Assembly (NCBI GenBank): GCA_023667395.1 | Contig: JAMPAC010000001.1 | Location: 268,680-332,679, forward strand | Direction: 5' to 3' | DNA from: Blautia sp. | GTDB taxonomy: Bacteria; Bacillota; Clostridia; Lachnospirales; Lachnospiraceae | Length of the DNA: 64,000 nucleotides | Shown: piece after piece, positions 41,498 through 51,053 of the stretch | How the letters are laid out: every line of letters begins with the position of its first letter | How positions within the stretch are numbered: position 1 is the first letter of the stretch | The notes under the pieces: model-generated | What the model was told of the DNA's origin: nothing | Seen by the model: only the letters and a program-made list of their open reading frames with translations | Databases searched by the model: none | Position numbers and translations under genes: made by a program

Positions 41498-42914
41498 GCT
41501 TACCTCCCGTCTGATCTGGATTGAGGGACAGATAAAAGCTGATACAGGTGCCTTCTCCCACCTTGCTCTCTATATGAAGTTCACTGTTGTGCAGCCTCAG
41601 GATCTCCACGCACAGCGCCAGCCCCAGACCAGCGCCGTTCCTGCTGCGGGATCGGGATTTGTCCACCATATAGAAAGCTTCCGTCACTTTCTCCAATTCT
41701 TGCTCCGGGATCCCCACTCCGTAATCCCGTACCTGGAACAGATACCCCTCCTCACGACAGGCGCCGTCCACCTCCACCACGCCGCCCTGGGAAGAGGCCT
41801 TGCAGGCGTTATCCACCAGATTTAAGAGCACGGATTTGATCAGATTGATCTCCCCGTAAACAGTGGCCGGTTCAAACATGATATCAATCTGCTGTTCCGT
41901 ATTGCCGTCAAACATATCCTGAAGATACTGGAACAGGCTTTCCGCCGCAATGGGCTGGGTTTCGATCTGATCCCTCCTGGTGACGATGATATCCAGCAGA
42001 CGGAACGACATATTCTCCAGACGTTTTCCCTCTGTGTAAATATAGTTGGACGACAGGAAATGCTTTTCCTCGTCCAGCTTTCTGGAGCGGAGCAGGTCGG
42101 CGTATCCGATGATGGCCGTGAGCGGCGTCTTCAGTTCATGGGCGAACGCCGCAATAAAATCCTCACGGGCACGGATCTCGTCCTGGAGTTCGCCGATGGT
42201 ATCCTCCAGGACATTTGCCATGCTGTTAAAATCAGCCGTCAGCGCGCCTAATTCGTCATTACTGACGATCTGGGCGCGGTAGCTGTAGTCTCCCCCCGCC
42301 ATCTTCCTGGTTGCCCCCGCCAGCAGACGGATGGGCTTTGTCAGCCAGAAACAGATAATGAACATGACCACGGCGCAGACTGCCAGCATCGCCAGAGTCA
42401 CTCTCCGGTAAACGGAAAATCCCATGGTCCTCTCCGCAAAGACCTCCGTCACATCCTCCATGGTCTCCAGATACAGATTCCTGTCCAGCACATTGACCAT
42501 AATACCCGTCTGGATATAATAATGATCGTCCTGCTCCACAACCTGATATGCCCCGGTATTCTCCCCCACCTGCTGGATCAGTCCGGCATCCTCCGGGAAA
42601 CCTTCGCTGGCATAGAGCATCTTCTTCTCCTCATCGGACAGGCGCAGCAGACGCCCCGTTCCCTGACCACCGCTTTCCAGCTTGGAGCCGATCTGCTCCA
42701 CCGCGATATCCTGCAGCACATCATATTTCGCAGGGATGTTCAGCGCCGCGGTCTCAAAGGCAAACTGCAGAATATTACTGTCGCTCATGGCCTGCTCTAT
42801 CTCACGGTCCAGGGCGGTCTGAAACACATAATTGACGAAAAGGTATCCGCTGAAGCCGAAAGCCGCCGCCATGATGATGATGGTCCATAGCAAAATCTTG
42901 TATAGAAATTTCAT
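41487..42914 (-). CDS. Sensor histidine kinase
   Basis: A 475-residue kinase: first membrane helix (KFLYKILLWTIIIMAAAFGF), extracellular sensor of ~140 residues, second helix (VTLAMLAVCAVVMFIICFWL), HAMP domain (TKPIRLLAGATRKMAGGDYS), phosphoacceptor His in FAHELKTPLTAIIGYADLLR, and an ATPase domain with NLVDNACKAS, RDYGVGIPEQEL and GAGLGLALCVEIL. ATG 42914 has AGAGGA nine bases upstream; ATG 42920 is an alternative. It follows its response regulator by 13 bases and overlaps the next gene. Signal unknown, probably envelope-related from the neighbouring exported proteins. Confidence 0.93.
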   Translation of the reverse strand: MKFLYKILLWTIIIMAAAFGFSGYLFVNYVFQTALDREIEQAMSDSNILQFAFETAALNIPAKYDVLQDIAVEQIGSKLESGGQGTGRLLRLSDEEKKMLYASEGFPEDAGLIQQVGENTGAYQVVEQDDHYYIQTGIMVNVLDRNLYLETMEDVTEVFAERTMGFSVYRRVTLAMLAVCAVVMFIICFWLTKPIRLLAGATRKMAGGDYSYRAQIVSNDELGALTADFNSMANVLEDTIGELQDEIRAREDFIAAFAHELKTPLTAIIGYADLLRSRKLDEEKHFLSSNYIYTEGKRLENMSFRLLDIIVTRRDQIETQPIAAESLFQYLQDMFDGNTEQQIDIMFEPATVYGEINLIKSVLLNLVDNACKASSQGGVVEVDGACREEGYLFQVRDYGVGIPEQELEKVTEAFYMVDKSRSRSRNGAGLGLALCVEILRLHNSELHIESKVGEGTCISFYLSLNPDQTGGKHED

Positions 42915-42927
42915 TTGCATAAATCCT

Positions 42928-43581
42928 CTATATCTCAAGCCGGTATCCCACCTTGTAGACCGCTACCAGGTTGTCCTCCCAGCCCATCTTCCTGCGCAGC
43001 CTCTGCACATGGAGATCCAGGGTGCGGCTGTCCGCCAGGTATTCGTCGCCCCATACCTTTTCATACAGGCTCTCCCGGAACAGGGCTATGTTCTTGTTCC
43101 GCATGAACAGCACCAGCAGCCCGTATTCCTTGTTCGTCAGCACTATCGGCCTTCCCGCTTTCAGCACCTTTCTGGCATCCTCGTCCACCACCACATCCCC
43201 TGCAGTAAGGATGGTTTCCGTCTTATTATAGCGGCGGAGCACCACTTCCACCCGTGCCACCAGTTCCACCACGTCAAAGGGCTTTACCAGATAATCCTCC
43301 GCCCCCAGCTTCAGTCCCTTTACCCTGTCCTTGACCTCATGTTTGGCCGTAATGAAGATCACGGGAATCTTCAGGGGCCGTATGTACTCCATGATATCGT
43401 AGCCATCCGCGCCGGGAAGCATGATATCCAGCAGGATCAGGTCAAACTGCTCCGCCTCGATCAGGTCGATGGCCTTTAAGCCGTCCTGCACGGATTTACA
43501 TTCATAACCCGCCGCCGACAGGTTAATGTCGATCAGGTCGCATATCGGTTTTTCATCATCCACAATCAGTATCTTAATCAT
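42928..43581 (-). CDS. OmpR/PhoB-family response regulator
   Basis: A 217-residue regulator. Receiver domain: ILIVDDEKP, the phospho-Asp in LILLDIMLPGADGYD, FITAKHE and LVKPFD. Winged-helix DNA-binding domain: LTNKEYGLLVLFMRN, LYEKVWGDEYLADSRTLDLH and VYKVGYRLEI. ATG 43581 overlaps the stop of the upstream gene (ATGA) with GGAGG immediately before. It is the partner of the histidine kinase encoded next. Confidence 0.95.
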   Translation of the reverse strand: MIKILIVDDEKPICDLIDINLSAAGYECKSVQDGLKAIDLIEAEQFDLILLDIMLPGADGYDIMEYIRPLKIPVIFITAKHEVKDRVKGLKLGAEDYLVKPFDVVELVARVEVVLRRYNKTETILTAGDVVVDEDARKVLKAGRPIVLTNKEYGLLVLFMRNKNIALFRESLYEKVWGDEYLADSRTLDLHVQRLRRKMGWEDNLVAVYKVGYRLEI

Positions 43582-44672
43582 TCCTCCGCTGTCCACCCCC
43601 AGTATTCCCGTATCAGCTGCACCAGCCCCTCTACGGTATCCTCTTCCGTACATTCATAAGTCTTCTCAAATTCCGTGTCCACCTCGAATCCGTCCGTCCG
43701 CTGGTAATAGATGCCGCATCTGGTATCGATCCCCGTGATACCCTCCATTCCCGAATAACTGTATCGCCCCAGCACCAGGATATCTTTCATGCCGTCCCCG
43801 TCCAGATCCTTACAGGTCATGCCTTTCAGGGCATACAGGCTGTCGTAATCCCCCATAGGCTGGAAACTCCAGACGATGGAGCCCTGTTCATTGACCAGGT
43901 AGATCATGAAAATCTGATAATGTCCCATCCGGATGACGCCCGGAACTATCTGCAGCCGTCCCTGTTTTTCAAAGGTCCTGTAATAGTTGTGTTCCCTGGC
44001 CACCAGGAATCCCTGTTCCAGCAGTTCATCCAGCGTGGCTGCGGTATAAAGCACCTCCGTGGAATTGCCGTCCCTCACATAGGAAATGATCACTTCCGCG
44101 CTCTTGTTCATGCTGAACCGGTTAATCTTGTCGGAGATCCGCCAGTCCCGGTAGAAACTGCCGTCCCGCTGGAACAGCACATCTCCCACCTTATAGGTCT
44201 TTCCCGCATAATCTCCCACATCGTTGATGCAGTCCGTGATCAGCAGGATATCCGTCAGGCCGTCCCTGTTCACATCCACAAAGGAAACCGCCGCCAGATC
44301 CCTGGTGGGCTGCGTCATCTCCCCCAGATAACGGTTGTTGGTCTCCAGCTGGTTCGTCTTGTACAGCACATTCCCGCCGCTGTCCGTGATCAGCAGCGCC
44401 ATCCGGCGGTACAGGCTGTCCATGATGGGCAGGAAAGTGACCTCTTCCTCCCCAAAACTCTCCAGGATCACGGGGAAACTCTGATCCTCTATGACATAAA
44501 AGCCCTGTTCCGAAACGTCCTCCGCATTTTCAATGGCTGCAAACCGCTCCTGATAATCTTCGTACTGCCGGATCAGCTGCTCCAGATCGTCCTGTGCCGC
44601 CGCCTTTGCGGACAAGGCGCTCAGACCGCAGGCGCAGACTGCCAGGGCTGTCAATATCCCCATCCTTTTCAC
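43578..44672 (-). CDS. Exported FG-GAP/VCBS-like protein heading a two-component operon
   Basis: A 364-residue protein with a signal peptide (MGILTALAVCACGLSALSAK AAA end). Two Ca-binding-like FG-GAP loops are clear: FVDVNRDGLTDILLITD and CKDLDGDGMKDILVLGRY; others are degenerate. The pattern fits a secreted beta-propeller. GTG 44672 is preferred because the GGGGG run lies seven bases before; GTG 44678 touches it. It overlaps the response regulator by four bases, so an exported propeller is produced in step with the two-component system and could be its sensor accessory (inference). Confidence 0.75.
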   Translation of the reverse strand: MKRMGILTALAVCACGLSALSAKAAAQDDLEQLIRQYEDYQERFAAIENAEDVSEQGFYVIEDQSFPVILESFGEEEVTFLPIMDSLYRRMALLITDSGGNVLYKTNQLETNNRYLGEMTQPTRDLAAVSFVDVNRDGLTDILLITDCINDVGDYAGKTYKVGDVLFQRDGSFYRDWRISDKINRFSMNKSAEVIISYVRDGNSTEVLYTAATLDELLEQGFLVAREHNYYRTFEKQGRLQIVPGVIRMGHYQIFMIYLVNEQGSIVWSFQPMGDYDSLYALKGMTCKDLDGDGMKDILVLGRYSYSGMEGITGIDTRCGIYYQRTDGFEVDTEFEKTYECTEEDTVEGLVQLIREYWGWTAEE

Positions 44673-44699
44673 AGGCACGCCCCCTTCCTGAAGGAATGT

Positions 44700-44735
44700 A
44701 AAAAGTTACTGGCTCCACACTTCTGTAAAGCCAGT
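44700..44735 (-). terminator. Terminator after the GH13 gene
   Basis: On the minus strand ACTGGCT / AGCCAGT (44735-44708) with a 14-base loop, followed by AACTTTTT. Confidence 0.8.
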
Positions 44736-44760
44736 ATAACTCATAAATGCATCATTTTTG

Positions 44761-46875
44761 CTACACGCCTTTCAGGATAATAGCGCTGGTTTTGGGCAGC
44801 TCGATCACAATCTTGCCCGCCTTTACTTCATATTCCTGCCCGTCCAGATGATATCCGTCCTCATCTGTCCGTATCAACGCTTTCACTTTTCCTGCCTTGG
44901 GGATTCCCACTTCCCATACAAAGACCCTCTTGGTGACAGGATAATCGTTATTATTGATCAGTATCAGGCACTGCCCGCGCTTATGAAAACGCCCATACGC
45001 CAGGTAATTGTAATCGCTTTCCAGGTATTTCAGCGAGCCTGTCCGCAATTCGTCATTCTCCCTGCGGAGTCGGATGATGTCCCTGTGGAAAGAGATCAGT
45101 TCCTGATCCTCATGCCCCCACGGGTAAGTGCGCCTGCTGTCCGGATCCGTGAATCCACAGACGCCTGCTTCATCCCCATAATAGATGGTGGGAGCCCCGA
45201 TCCAGGTCATCTGCATCACCACCGCCTCCATGAAAACAGCCTTTCTCACATTCTGGTTCGCTGCTTCCGATCCCATGGTGCTGATCCTGCCCACCTTATG
45301 GTTGGTTCTGGTCAGGAACCGGGAATGGTCATGGTTGGACAGTTCGTTCATGGCCACCTGCCAGCTGGGCATGGTAAAGCTTGCGGTATGATGCTGCATG
45401 GCGCCCCAGAAAGATTCCGCGTTGCCCAGCAGGTCTTCCCGGAAGTCGTCGCTGTGTTTCTCCATGCCTGTCAGGAACCAGGTCACAGGCTCCATAAAGG
45501 CGTCATAGTTCATGACCGTATCCCACTCGTTTCCCTGGAGCCAGTCTCGGGTATTGCCATAATGTTCCGCCAGGATGATGGCATTGGGGTTGGCCTCTTT
45601 CACCACCCGGCGGAATTCCTGCCAGAAATGATGGTTGTAATCCTGACTGTGACCCAGATCCGCCGCCACGTCCAATCTCCATCCGTCCACATTATAAGGC
45701 GGCGAGACCCATTTCCTGGCAATCTCGAGCACATATTCCGTCAGGTTCTGAGAGCCTTCATAATTCAGTTTGGGCAGCGTGTCATGCCCCCACCAGCCGT
45801 CATAGCTGCCATTGTAGGGCCATCGATTCTGGTCGTGGAACTGGAAGTAATCCCTGTAGGGGCTGTCCGCGCTCACATATGCGCCCTTTTCATAACCCCT
45901 TGCATTTTCGTAGATGCGTTCCCTGTCCATCCACTTATTAAAAGAGCCGCAGTGATTGAATACACCGTCCAGGATCACTCTCATGCCGCGCCTGTGGGCT
46001 TCCTCCACCACCCTGATGAACAATTCATTGCTGGCCTCCAGATTGGCAAGGTTCGTGACGCGGTTGATATAGCGGGTGGCCTCACAGTTCTGCTGGTTCT
46101 GTTCCGGCAACAATTCTCCCTTATCATCCACGATCCTGCCAAAATGGGGGTCTATATAATCATAGTCCTGAATATCATATTTATGGTTGGACGGAGAGAC
46201 GAAGAGAGGGTTAAAATAAATGACCTCCACCCCCAGGTTCTGCAGGTAATCCATCTTATCCAGGACACCTTGCAGGTCGCCGCCGTAAAACTCCCTGACA
46301 TCCATCTGCGCCGGATACCGTCCCCAGTCCTCCACTCGGTTCACAGGCTTGTTGATATACGCATACTCGTTGGTGAGCACATCGTTTGTGGGATCGCCAT
46401 TACAGAAGCGGTCCACATAGATCTGGTACATGACGGCTCCCTTTGCCCAGCCGGGCGTCTTAAAGCCGGGAATGATTGCAAAGTCATAATATTCGTTGAC
46501 GTCCTGCACCAGCCCCCTGGTATCATAATAACACCGCAGCTTACCTGTCAGTATTTCGAAATAATAAGCGGCTTTTTCCTGATCCAGCTGCAGTTCAAAG
46601 GTATAATAGTCAAAATTTCCTTCCGTTTCCGATTTGTACATCAGATGGCGCTCGCCCCTGTACACCAGGAGAACCCTGTCCACATTATTCTTGGCGGTCC
46701 TGAACTTTATTGTAACCTTTTCAAAGGGTTCCGGCTCCGCCGGACTGATATAATTGCCTGTGGTATCCGAAAAAAGGGCTCGTTTATTAAAAACCGGACG
46801 CATGGTCGAAATATACTGTCTGTTATTTTCAAGCAGTTTTATCTTTTCCAAATCCAAACTCATTTGCGTATTCAT
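44761..46875 (-). CDS. GH13 alpha-glycosidase, neopullulanase/cyclomaltodextrinase type
   Basis: A 704-residue cytoplasmic enzyme. N-terminal beta-sandwich of ~130 residues typical of GH13 cyclomaltodextrinases, then the (beta/alpha)8 barrel: VYQIYVDRFCNGDP, DGVFNHCG, the nucleophile Asp in GWRLDVAADLG, acid/base Glu in ILAEHYGN, and LSNHDHSRF with the transition-state Asp. A short C-terminal beta domain ends it. It would cleave alpha-1,4 (and some alpha-1,6) links in imported maltodextrins, pullulan fragments or cyclodextrins. Single gene with its own promoter and terminator; AGGAGA precedes the ATG. Confidence 0.92.
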   Translation of the reverse strand: MNTQMSLDLEKIKLLENNRQYISTMRPVFNKRALFSDTTGNYISPAEPEPFEKVTIKFRTAKNNVDRVLLVYRGERHLMYKSETEGNFDYYTFELQLDQEKAAYYFEILTGKLRCYYDTRGLVQDVNEYYDFAIIPGFKTPGWAKGAVMYQIYVDRFCNGDPTNDVLTNEYAYINKPVNRVEDWGRYPAQMDVREFYGGDLQGVLDKMDYLQNLGVEVIYFNPLFVSPSNHKYDIQDYDYIDPHFGRIVDDKGELLPEQNQQNCEATRYINRVTNLANLEASNELFIRVVEEAHRRGMRVILDGVFNHCGSFNKWMDRERIYENARGYEKGAYVSADSPYRDYFQFHDQNRWPYNGSYDGWWGHDTLPKLNYEGSQNLTEYVLEIARKWVSPPYNVDGWRLDVAADLGHSQDYNHHFWQEFRRVVKEANPNAIILAEHYGNTRDWLQGNEWDTVMNYDAFMEPVTWFLTGMEKHSDDFREDLLGNAESFWGAMQHHTASFTMPSWQVAMNELSNHDHSRFLTRTNHKVGRISTMGSEAANQNVRKAVFMEAVVMQMTWIGAPTIYYGDEAGVCGFTDPDSRRTYPWGHEDQELISFHRDIIRLRRENDELRTGSLKYLESDYNYLAYGRFHKRGQCLILINNNDYPVTKRVFVWEVGIPKAGKVKALIRTDEDGYHLDGQEYEVKAGKIVIELPKTSAIILKGV

Positions 46876-46909
46876 TCTCCTATACTCATCATAAAGCGAA
46901 CTTACTTCT

Positions 46910-46938
46910 ATTGTACTGAAAACGGCGTCCTAATTCAA
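46910..46938 (-). promoter_or_regulatory. Sigma-A-type promoter of the GH13 gene
   Basis: Minus strand TTGAAT (46938-46933), 17-base spacer, TACAAT (46915-46910), 35 bases before the start codon. Confidence 0.65.
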
Positions 46939-46964
46939 CACTTTTTTTCAGGAACATGGGCAGT

Positions 46965-46997
46965 AAAAAGGACAGCCATGGGGTGACTGTCCTTTTT
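46965..46997 (-). terminator. Bidirectional terminator downstream of ftsH
   Basis: AAAAAGGACAG / CTGTCCTTTTT, 11 perfect pairs around an 11-base loop. It closes the ftsH operon about 170 bases after its stop; the bases between hold no gene. Confidence 0.9.
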
Positions 46998-47169
46998 AGA
47001 GAAGGTATTTCTTACTTATGGGGTATAGCAAAAAACTATATAATGTATTGGGGGGTTACGAGTATTATAATACCATCCGAACCCCATTTTGGCTATTCTC
47101 AAATTACACAAACATTACAAAAACAACACATGTTTTTTGTATAATTTACACAAAGGTTCATTGTGAAAA

Positions 47170-48978
47170 TTAACAGGAAAATAATGCCTCAAACTCATTC
47201 CTGCCGATTTTCTCTTTTTCCAGCAGCAGTTTTGCGCAACTGTGCAGCACCTGTTCATGCTCCAGGATGATCTCTTTTGCCCGGGCATAACAGCCGTCGA
47301 TAATGGTCTTGACCTCCCTGTCGATCTCGCCGGAGACGGACTCGCTGTGTGCCTTTGCGTGAGCCAGGTCACGCCCGATAAATACCTCGTCGTCGTCATC
47401 GTCATAGCAGATCACGCCGATATTGTCCGACATGCCAAACTTCGTGACCATCTTCCGGGCCACCTTGGTGGCTTTCTTGATGTCGCTGGAAGCGCCTGTG
47501 GTGATATCCTTGAAAATGATCTCCTCGGCGATACGCCCGCCCAGGGATACCATGATGTCCTGGAGCATCTGCCCTTTCGTCCGGAACATCTCGTCCCTCT
47601 CAGGCAGGGGCATGGTATAGCCCGCCGCACCCACGCCAGTGGGAATGATGGATACCGTATAGACAGGTCCCACATCCGGAAGCACATGGAACAGGATCGC
47701 ATGGCCTGCCTCATGATAAGCAGTGATGCGCTTCTCCTTGTCGGAGATGATGCGGCTCTTTTTCTCCGCGCCGATCCCCACCTTGACGAAAGCCTTTTTG
47801 ATGTCCTCCTGCGCCAGAAAGCCTTTCCTGTTCTTTGCGGCGTTGATGGCCGCTTCGTTCAGCAGGTTCTCCAGATCCGCCCCTGTAAAGCCCGCCGTGG
47901 TCTGGGCCACCTGTTTCAGGTCCACATCCTCCGCCAGAGGCTTGTTTTTGGCATGTACTTTCAGGATTTCCTCCCTGCCGCCCACGTCAGGGGTGCCTAC
48001 CGCCACTTTCCGGTCAAAACGTCCGGGACGCAGGATGGCAGGATCCAGGATATCCACCCGGTTCGTCGCCGCCATGACGATGATGCCCTCGTTGACGCCG
48101 AAACCGTCCATCTCCACCAGCAGCTGGTTCAGCGTCTGCTCCCTCTCGTCATGACCGCCGCCCATGCCGGTACCGCGCCGCCTTGCCACCGCGTCGATCT
48201 CGTCTATGAACACGATACAGGGGGAATTCTTCTTCGCATCCTCAAACAGGTCGCGGACGCGGGAAGCGCCCACACCTACGAACATTTCCACAAAATCGGA
48301 ACCGGAGATGCTGAAGAACGGAACTCCCGCCTCCCCTGCCACCGCTTTCGCCAGCAGCGTCTTACCTGTACCGGGAGGACCCTCCAGGAGCACGCCCTTG
48401 GGAATCCTTGCCCCCACCCGGGTATATTTTCCGGGTTCTTTCAGGAAATCAACGATCTCCTCCAGTTCTTCCTTTTCCTCTTTCAGGCCTGCCACCTGGG
48501 CAAAGGTGATATTCTTGTCCCCCAACGACACCCTGGCGCGGCTCTTGCCGAAGTTCATCATCTTGCTGTTGCCGCTGCCCGCGTTCTGGGCATTGATCAT
48601 CATAAACATGACCACACCCACGCCCAGCACTATGAGCAGGGGCACCAGCGTGGTCAGCACCCAGCTTTCCCTGGGCACGTCCTTTACCAGCGGGTCAAAA
48701 CCGTATTCCCTCACCAGCTGCTCCGCCTCTTTGATGTCCGTCACATAGAGGCGTTTCAGCGTACCGTCGTTGAGCACCACCCTCAGATAACCGGTGGGTG
48801 TCTCACTGTTTGGGTTCACCTCCACATTGGTGACTTTCTTGTTGTCCATGTCGGCAATAAACTCAGCCCTGGAATAATCCTGCTCGCTGCTCTTCAAAGT
48901 ACTAAGCACCGCCACCACCATGAGCAGCAGCAAAATAAATATAAAATATGAATGAAATCCTCTTCCGTTCTGCTTCAC
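47170..48978 (-). CDS. ftsH: ATP-dependent zinc metalloprotease FtsH
   Basis: A 602-residue membrane AAA protease. Start GTG 48978 has AGGAGG at good spacing. Two membrane helices flank a ~80-residue outer domain ([15 protein letters not shown] and [20 protein letters not shown]). AAA domain: Walker [14 protein letters not shown], Walker [15 protein letters not shown], second region of homology [20 protein letters not shown]. Zinc protease motif HEAGH ([12 protein letters not shown]). FtsH degrades misfolded membrane proteins and regulators; in Bacillus it is needed for sporulation. It is the last gene of the tilS-hpt-ftsH order that is conserved across Firmicutes. Confidence 0.98.
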   Translation of the reverse strand: MKQNGRGFHSYFIFILLLLMVVAVLSTLKSSEQDYSRAEFIADMDNKKVTNVEVNPNSETPTGYLRVVLNDGTLKRLYVTDIKEAEQLVREYGFDPLVKDVPRESWVLTTLVPLLIVLGVGVVMFMMINAQNAGSGNSKMMNFGKSRARVSLGDKNITFAQVAGLKEEKEELEEIVDFLKEPGKYTRVGARIPKGVLLEGPPGTGKTLLAKAVAGEAGVPFFSISGSDFVEMFVGVGASRVRDLFEDAKKNSPCIVFIDEIDAVARRRGTGMGGGHDEREQTLNQLLVEMDGFGVNEGIIVMAATNRVDILDPAILRPGRFDRKVAVGTPDVGGREEILKVHAKNKPLAEDVDLKQVAQTTAGFTGADLENLLNEAAINAAKNRKGFLAQEDIKKAFVKVGIGAEKKSRIISDKEKRITAYHEAGHAILFHVLPDVGPVYTVSIIPTGVGAAGYTMPLPERDEMFRTKGQMLQDIMVSLGGRIAEEIIFKDITTGASSDIKKATKVARKMVTKFGMSDNIGVICYDDDDDEVFIGRDLAHAKAHSESVSGEIDREVKTIIDGCYARAKEIILEHEQVLHSCAKLLLEKEKIGRNEFEALFSC

Positions 48979-49050
48979 TTACAAGCCTCCTGATCTCTGA
49001 CGTTCAGCGCACGCCATTCGCAAAACCGTGCCTGCGGCACTCTCCGCTGG

Positions 49051-49575
49051 TCAATCAAACTCAACCACCCCGATATAAGGCAGGTTCCGGTATCTCTGGT
49101 TATAATCCAGGCCATAGCCCACCACAAACTCGTCGGGAATCTCAAAGCCCGTGTAATCCACGAACACTTCTTTCACGCGTCTGTCGGGTTTATCCAGAAG
49201 CGTGCACAGGCGCAGGGAAGCCGGTTCCCTGTCCTGAAGCATCTCCAGCAGATAGCTTAAGGTCCTGCCGCTGTCCACAATATCTTCCACCACGATCACA
49301 TGTTTGTCTTTCAGGGACTCGTCCAGGTCTTTCACGATCCTTACCACGCCGCTGGACTTGGTATCGCTTCCGTAGCTGGATACGGACATAAAATCCAGGG
49401 ACACCGGTACCGTGATCCTCTTAGCAAGTTCACACATAAAGAAGCTGCCTCCTTTCAGGACACAGATCAGATGTACCTGTTTTCCGGCGTAATCTTTGCT
49501 GATCTGTTCGCCAATGGCCTGAATGCGGGCGTCTACCTTTTCCTCTGATAAAAGTACTCTCACATGTTCACTCAT
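49051..49575 (-). CDS. hpt: Hypoxanthine phosphoribosyltransferase
   Basis: A 174-residue purine salvage enzyme that makes IMP or GMP from hypoxanthine or guanine and PRPP. The PRPP-binding loop HVIVVEDIVDSGRTLSYLLE is clear, with SVSSYGSDTKSSG as flexible loop and VDYTGFEIPDEFVVGYGLDY near the C-terminus. ATG 49575 (MSEHVRVL) is preferred over 49581 by spacing from GGAGG. It overlaps tilS by eight bases, an arrangement known from Bacillus, where HprT and TilS also interact in regulating ftsH. Confidence 0.97.
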   Translation of the reverse strand: MSEHVRVLLSEEKVDARIQAIGEQISKDYAGKQVHLICVLKGGSFFMCELAKRITVPVSLDFMSVSSYGSDTKSSGVVRIVKDLDESLKDKHVIVVEDIVDSGRTLSYLLEMLQDREPASLRLCTLLDKPDRRVKEVFVDYTGFEIPDEFVVGYGLDYNQRYRNLPYIGVVEFD

Positions 49576-51022
49576 TTTCATCCTCCGTTTTGCCGCCGTG
49601 GCAGCTTTGTTTTAACTGTACCTGTAAAATATGCGTCGTATTCCTGTCCACCTTATAATACTCGCTGATCCTGCCGCCCACGACCCACAGCACATGGCTG
49701 CCCTCCGTAAGCAGCGGAACGCTTTCCCTGTCCTCCCGGGGAATCTTTTCCGCAATCATGTGATCCTTGAGGGACTTGTGGACGATCCGTCCCTTTTCGC
49801 CTGCAATGCTCAGAAAATCTCCCGTTTCCCGGTACCGGACGCATACCGATTCTTTTATTTTATCATAATCGAACCATTTCGTATACCGATTTCTGGGAAC
49901 TTCTTCATATTGTCCGCTGGAAAGCAGGGTAAATTCCAGCTTCCCTTTCCCACCCAGATCCACAAGACATTCTTTTTCTCCCGAAAGCTGCTCTTTGGAG
50001 ACAGTGTATCCAAGAGGAGGCCGCGCATATTCCCTATTCTTGCCTAAAATAACCTTTGTATAACTGCGGAACGCCTCTATTTCCATGGGCAGGTTCACAT
50101 GGCGGCTGCCCGACCCCTCAAAAAGCGACCGTATGGATTCAATGTGGACAGCCAGGATATCCTTTCCCGTAGGGGAAAGTTCCTCCGCCAGCAGATGCAG
50201 CAGCCTCTTTTGAACAGCCGGATGAAGCCTGCGGAATGATTCCACGGAAATCTCGAACCGCCCCTCCGACTCTGTGACGCAGCTTTCCCCTGCCAGCCGC
50301 GCCTGCTGTTCCATATATTCCTCCGTCTCCGCCAGGATGTCAGCCGTCTGCGCCATGCGCGCCGCGCAGCCCCTCGCGATCTCCTGTTCCACATAGGGAA
50401 AGATATGATGCCGGATACGGTTCCGGGCGTAGTCGTCCGTTTCGTTGGTGCTGTCCGTGCGCCAGGGGATCCGCCCTGCCGTCAGGTAGTCCTCTATCTC
50501 CCGCCGCTCCAGGCACAAAAGGGGGCGTATGATCTCCCGCCGCACGGGGCGTATCCCGCAGAGCCCTTTTAACCCGCTCCCCCGAAACAGATGAAAAAGC
50601 ATGGTCTCCGCCCTGTCGTTGCAGTTATGCGCCACGGCGACCCTGTCCGCCCCGGTTTCTTCCGCGATCCGGTGAAAGGCCTCGTAGCGGATCCTTCTGC
50701 CCGCGTCCTCTTTGGAGCATTTCTCACGTTCCGCACAGCCTTTCACATCCGCCTCCACAAGGTAAAAAGGGATTCCCTGTTCCCTGCACAGTTCCTCCAC
50801 ATACTCCGCATCTTTCCCGGCGTCGGGACGGATCCCGTGGTTTACATGAACCGTCGACAATTGAAACGGCGTTTTCTTCCTGTATTCCAGTAATACAAAT
50901 AAGAGGCAAACCGAGTCTGCCCCTCCGGACACCCCCAGTACCACATGGTCATGGGGGGAGATCATATGGTGCCGTTCCAGATAGGAAAACACCTTTTCCT
51001 CTGTATTTCGCCGTATATCCAT
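49568..51022 (-). CDS. tilS: tRNA(Ile)-lysidine synthetase TilS
   Basis: A 484-residue N-type ATP pyrophosphatase that converts the wobble C34 of tRNA-Ile(CAU) to lysidine so it reads AUA. The PP-loop VVLGVSGGADSVCLL is plain, followed by VHVNHGIRPDAGKDAEYV, and RNRIRHHIFPYV of the catalytic domain; the C-terminal ~100 residues form the TilS substrate-binding domain. No good ribosome binding site is visible before ATG 51022; ATG 50965 would remove the lead to the PP-loop and is less likely. Essential gene in most bacteria. Confidence 0.96.
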   Translation of the reverse strand: MDIRRNTEEKVFSYLERHHMISPHDHVVLGVSGGADSVCLLFVLLEYRKKTPFQLSTVHVNHGIRPDAGKDAEYVEELCREQGIPFYLVEADVKGCAEREKCSKEDAGRRIRYEAFHRIAEETGADRVAVAHNCNDRAETMLFHLFRGSGLKGLCGIRPVRREIIRPLLCLERREIEDYLTAGRIPWRTDSTNETDDYARNRIRHHIFPYVEQEIARGCAARMAQTADILAETEEYMEQQARLAGESCVTESEGRFEISVESFRRLHPAVQKRLLHLLAEELSPTGKDILAVHIESIRSLFEGSGSRHVNLPMEIEAFRSYTKVILGKNREYARPPLGYTVSKEQLSGEKECLVDLGGKGKLEFTLLSSGQYEEVPRNRYTKWFDYDKIKESVCVRYRETGDFLSIAGEKGRIVHKSLKDHMIAEKIPREDRESVPLLTEGSHVLWVVGGRISEYYKVDRNTTHILQVQLKQSCHGGKTEDENE

Positions 51023-51053
51023 ATGACAAATTTAAACCATGAATGATAAAAAA

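Noticed and set aside
44758-46986. Plus-strand open frame of 742 codons
   Set aside because: It is antisense to the GH13 gene; third-position composition of that gene creates the long frame. No ribosome binding site or recognisable domain.
47242-48951. Plus-strand open frame of 569 codons
   Set aside because: Antisense to ftsH over its full length, His/Leu/Gln-rich translation typical of shadow frames.
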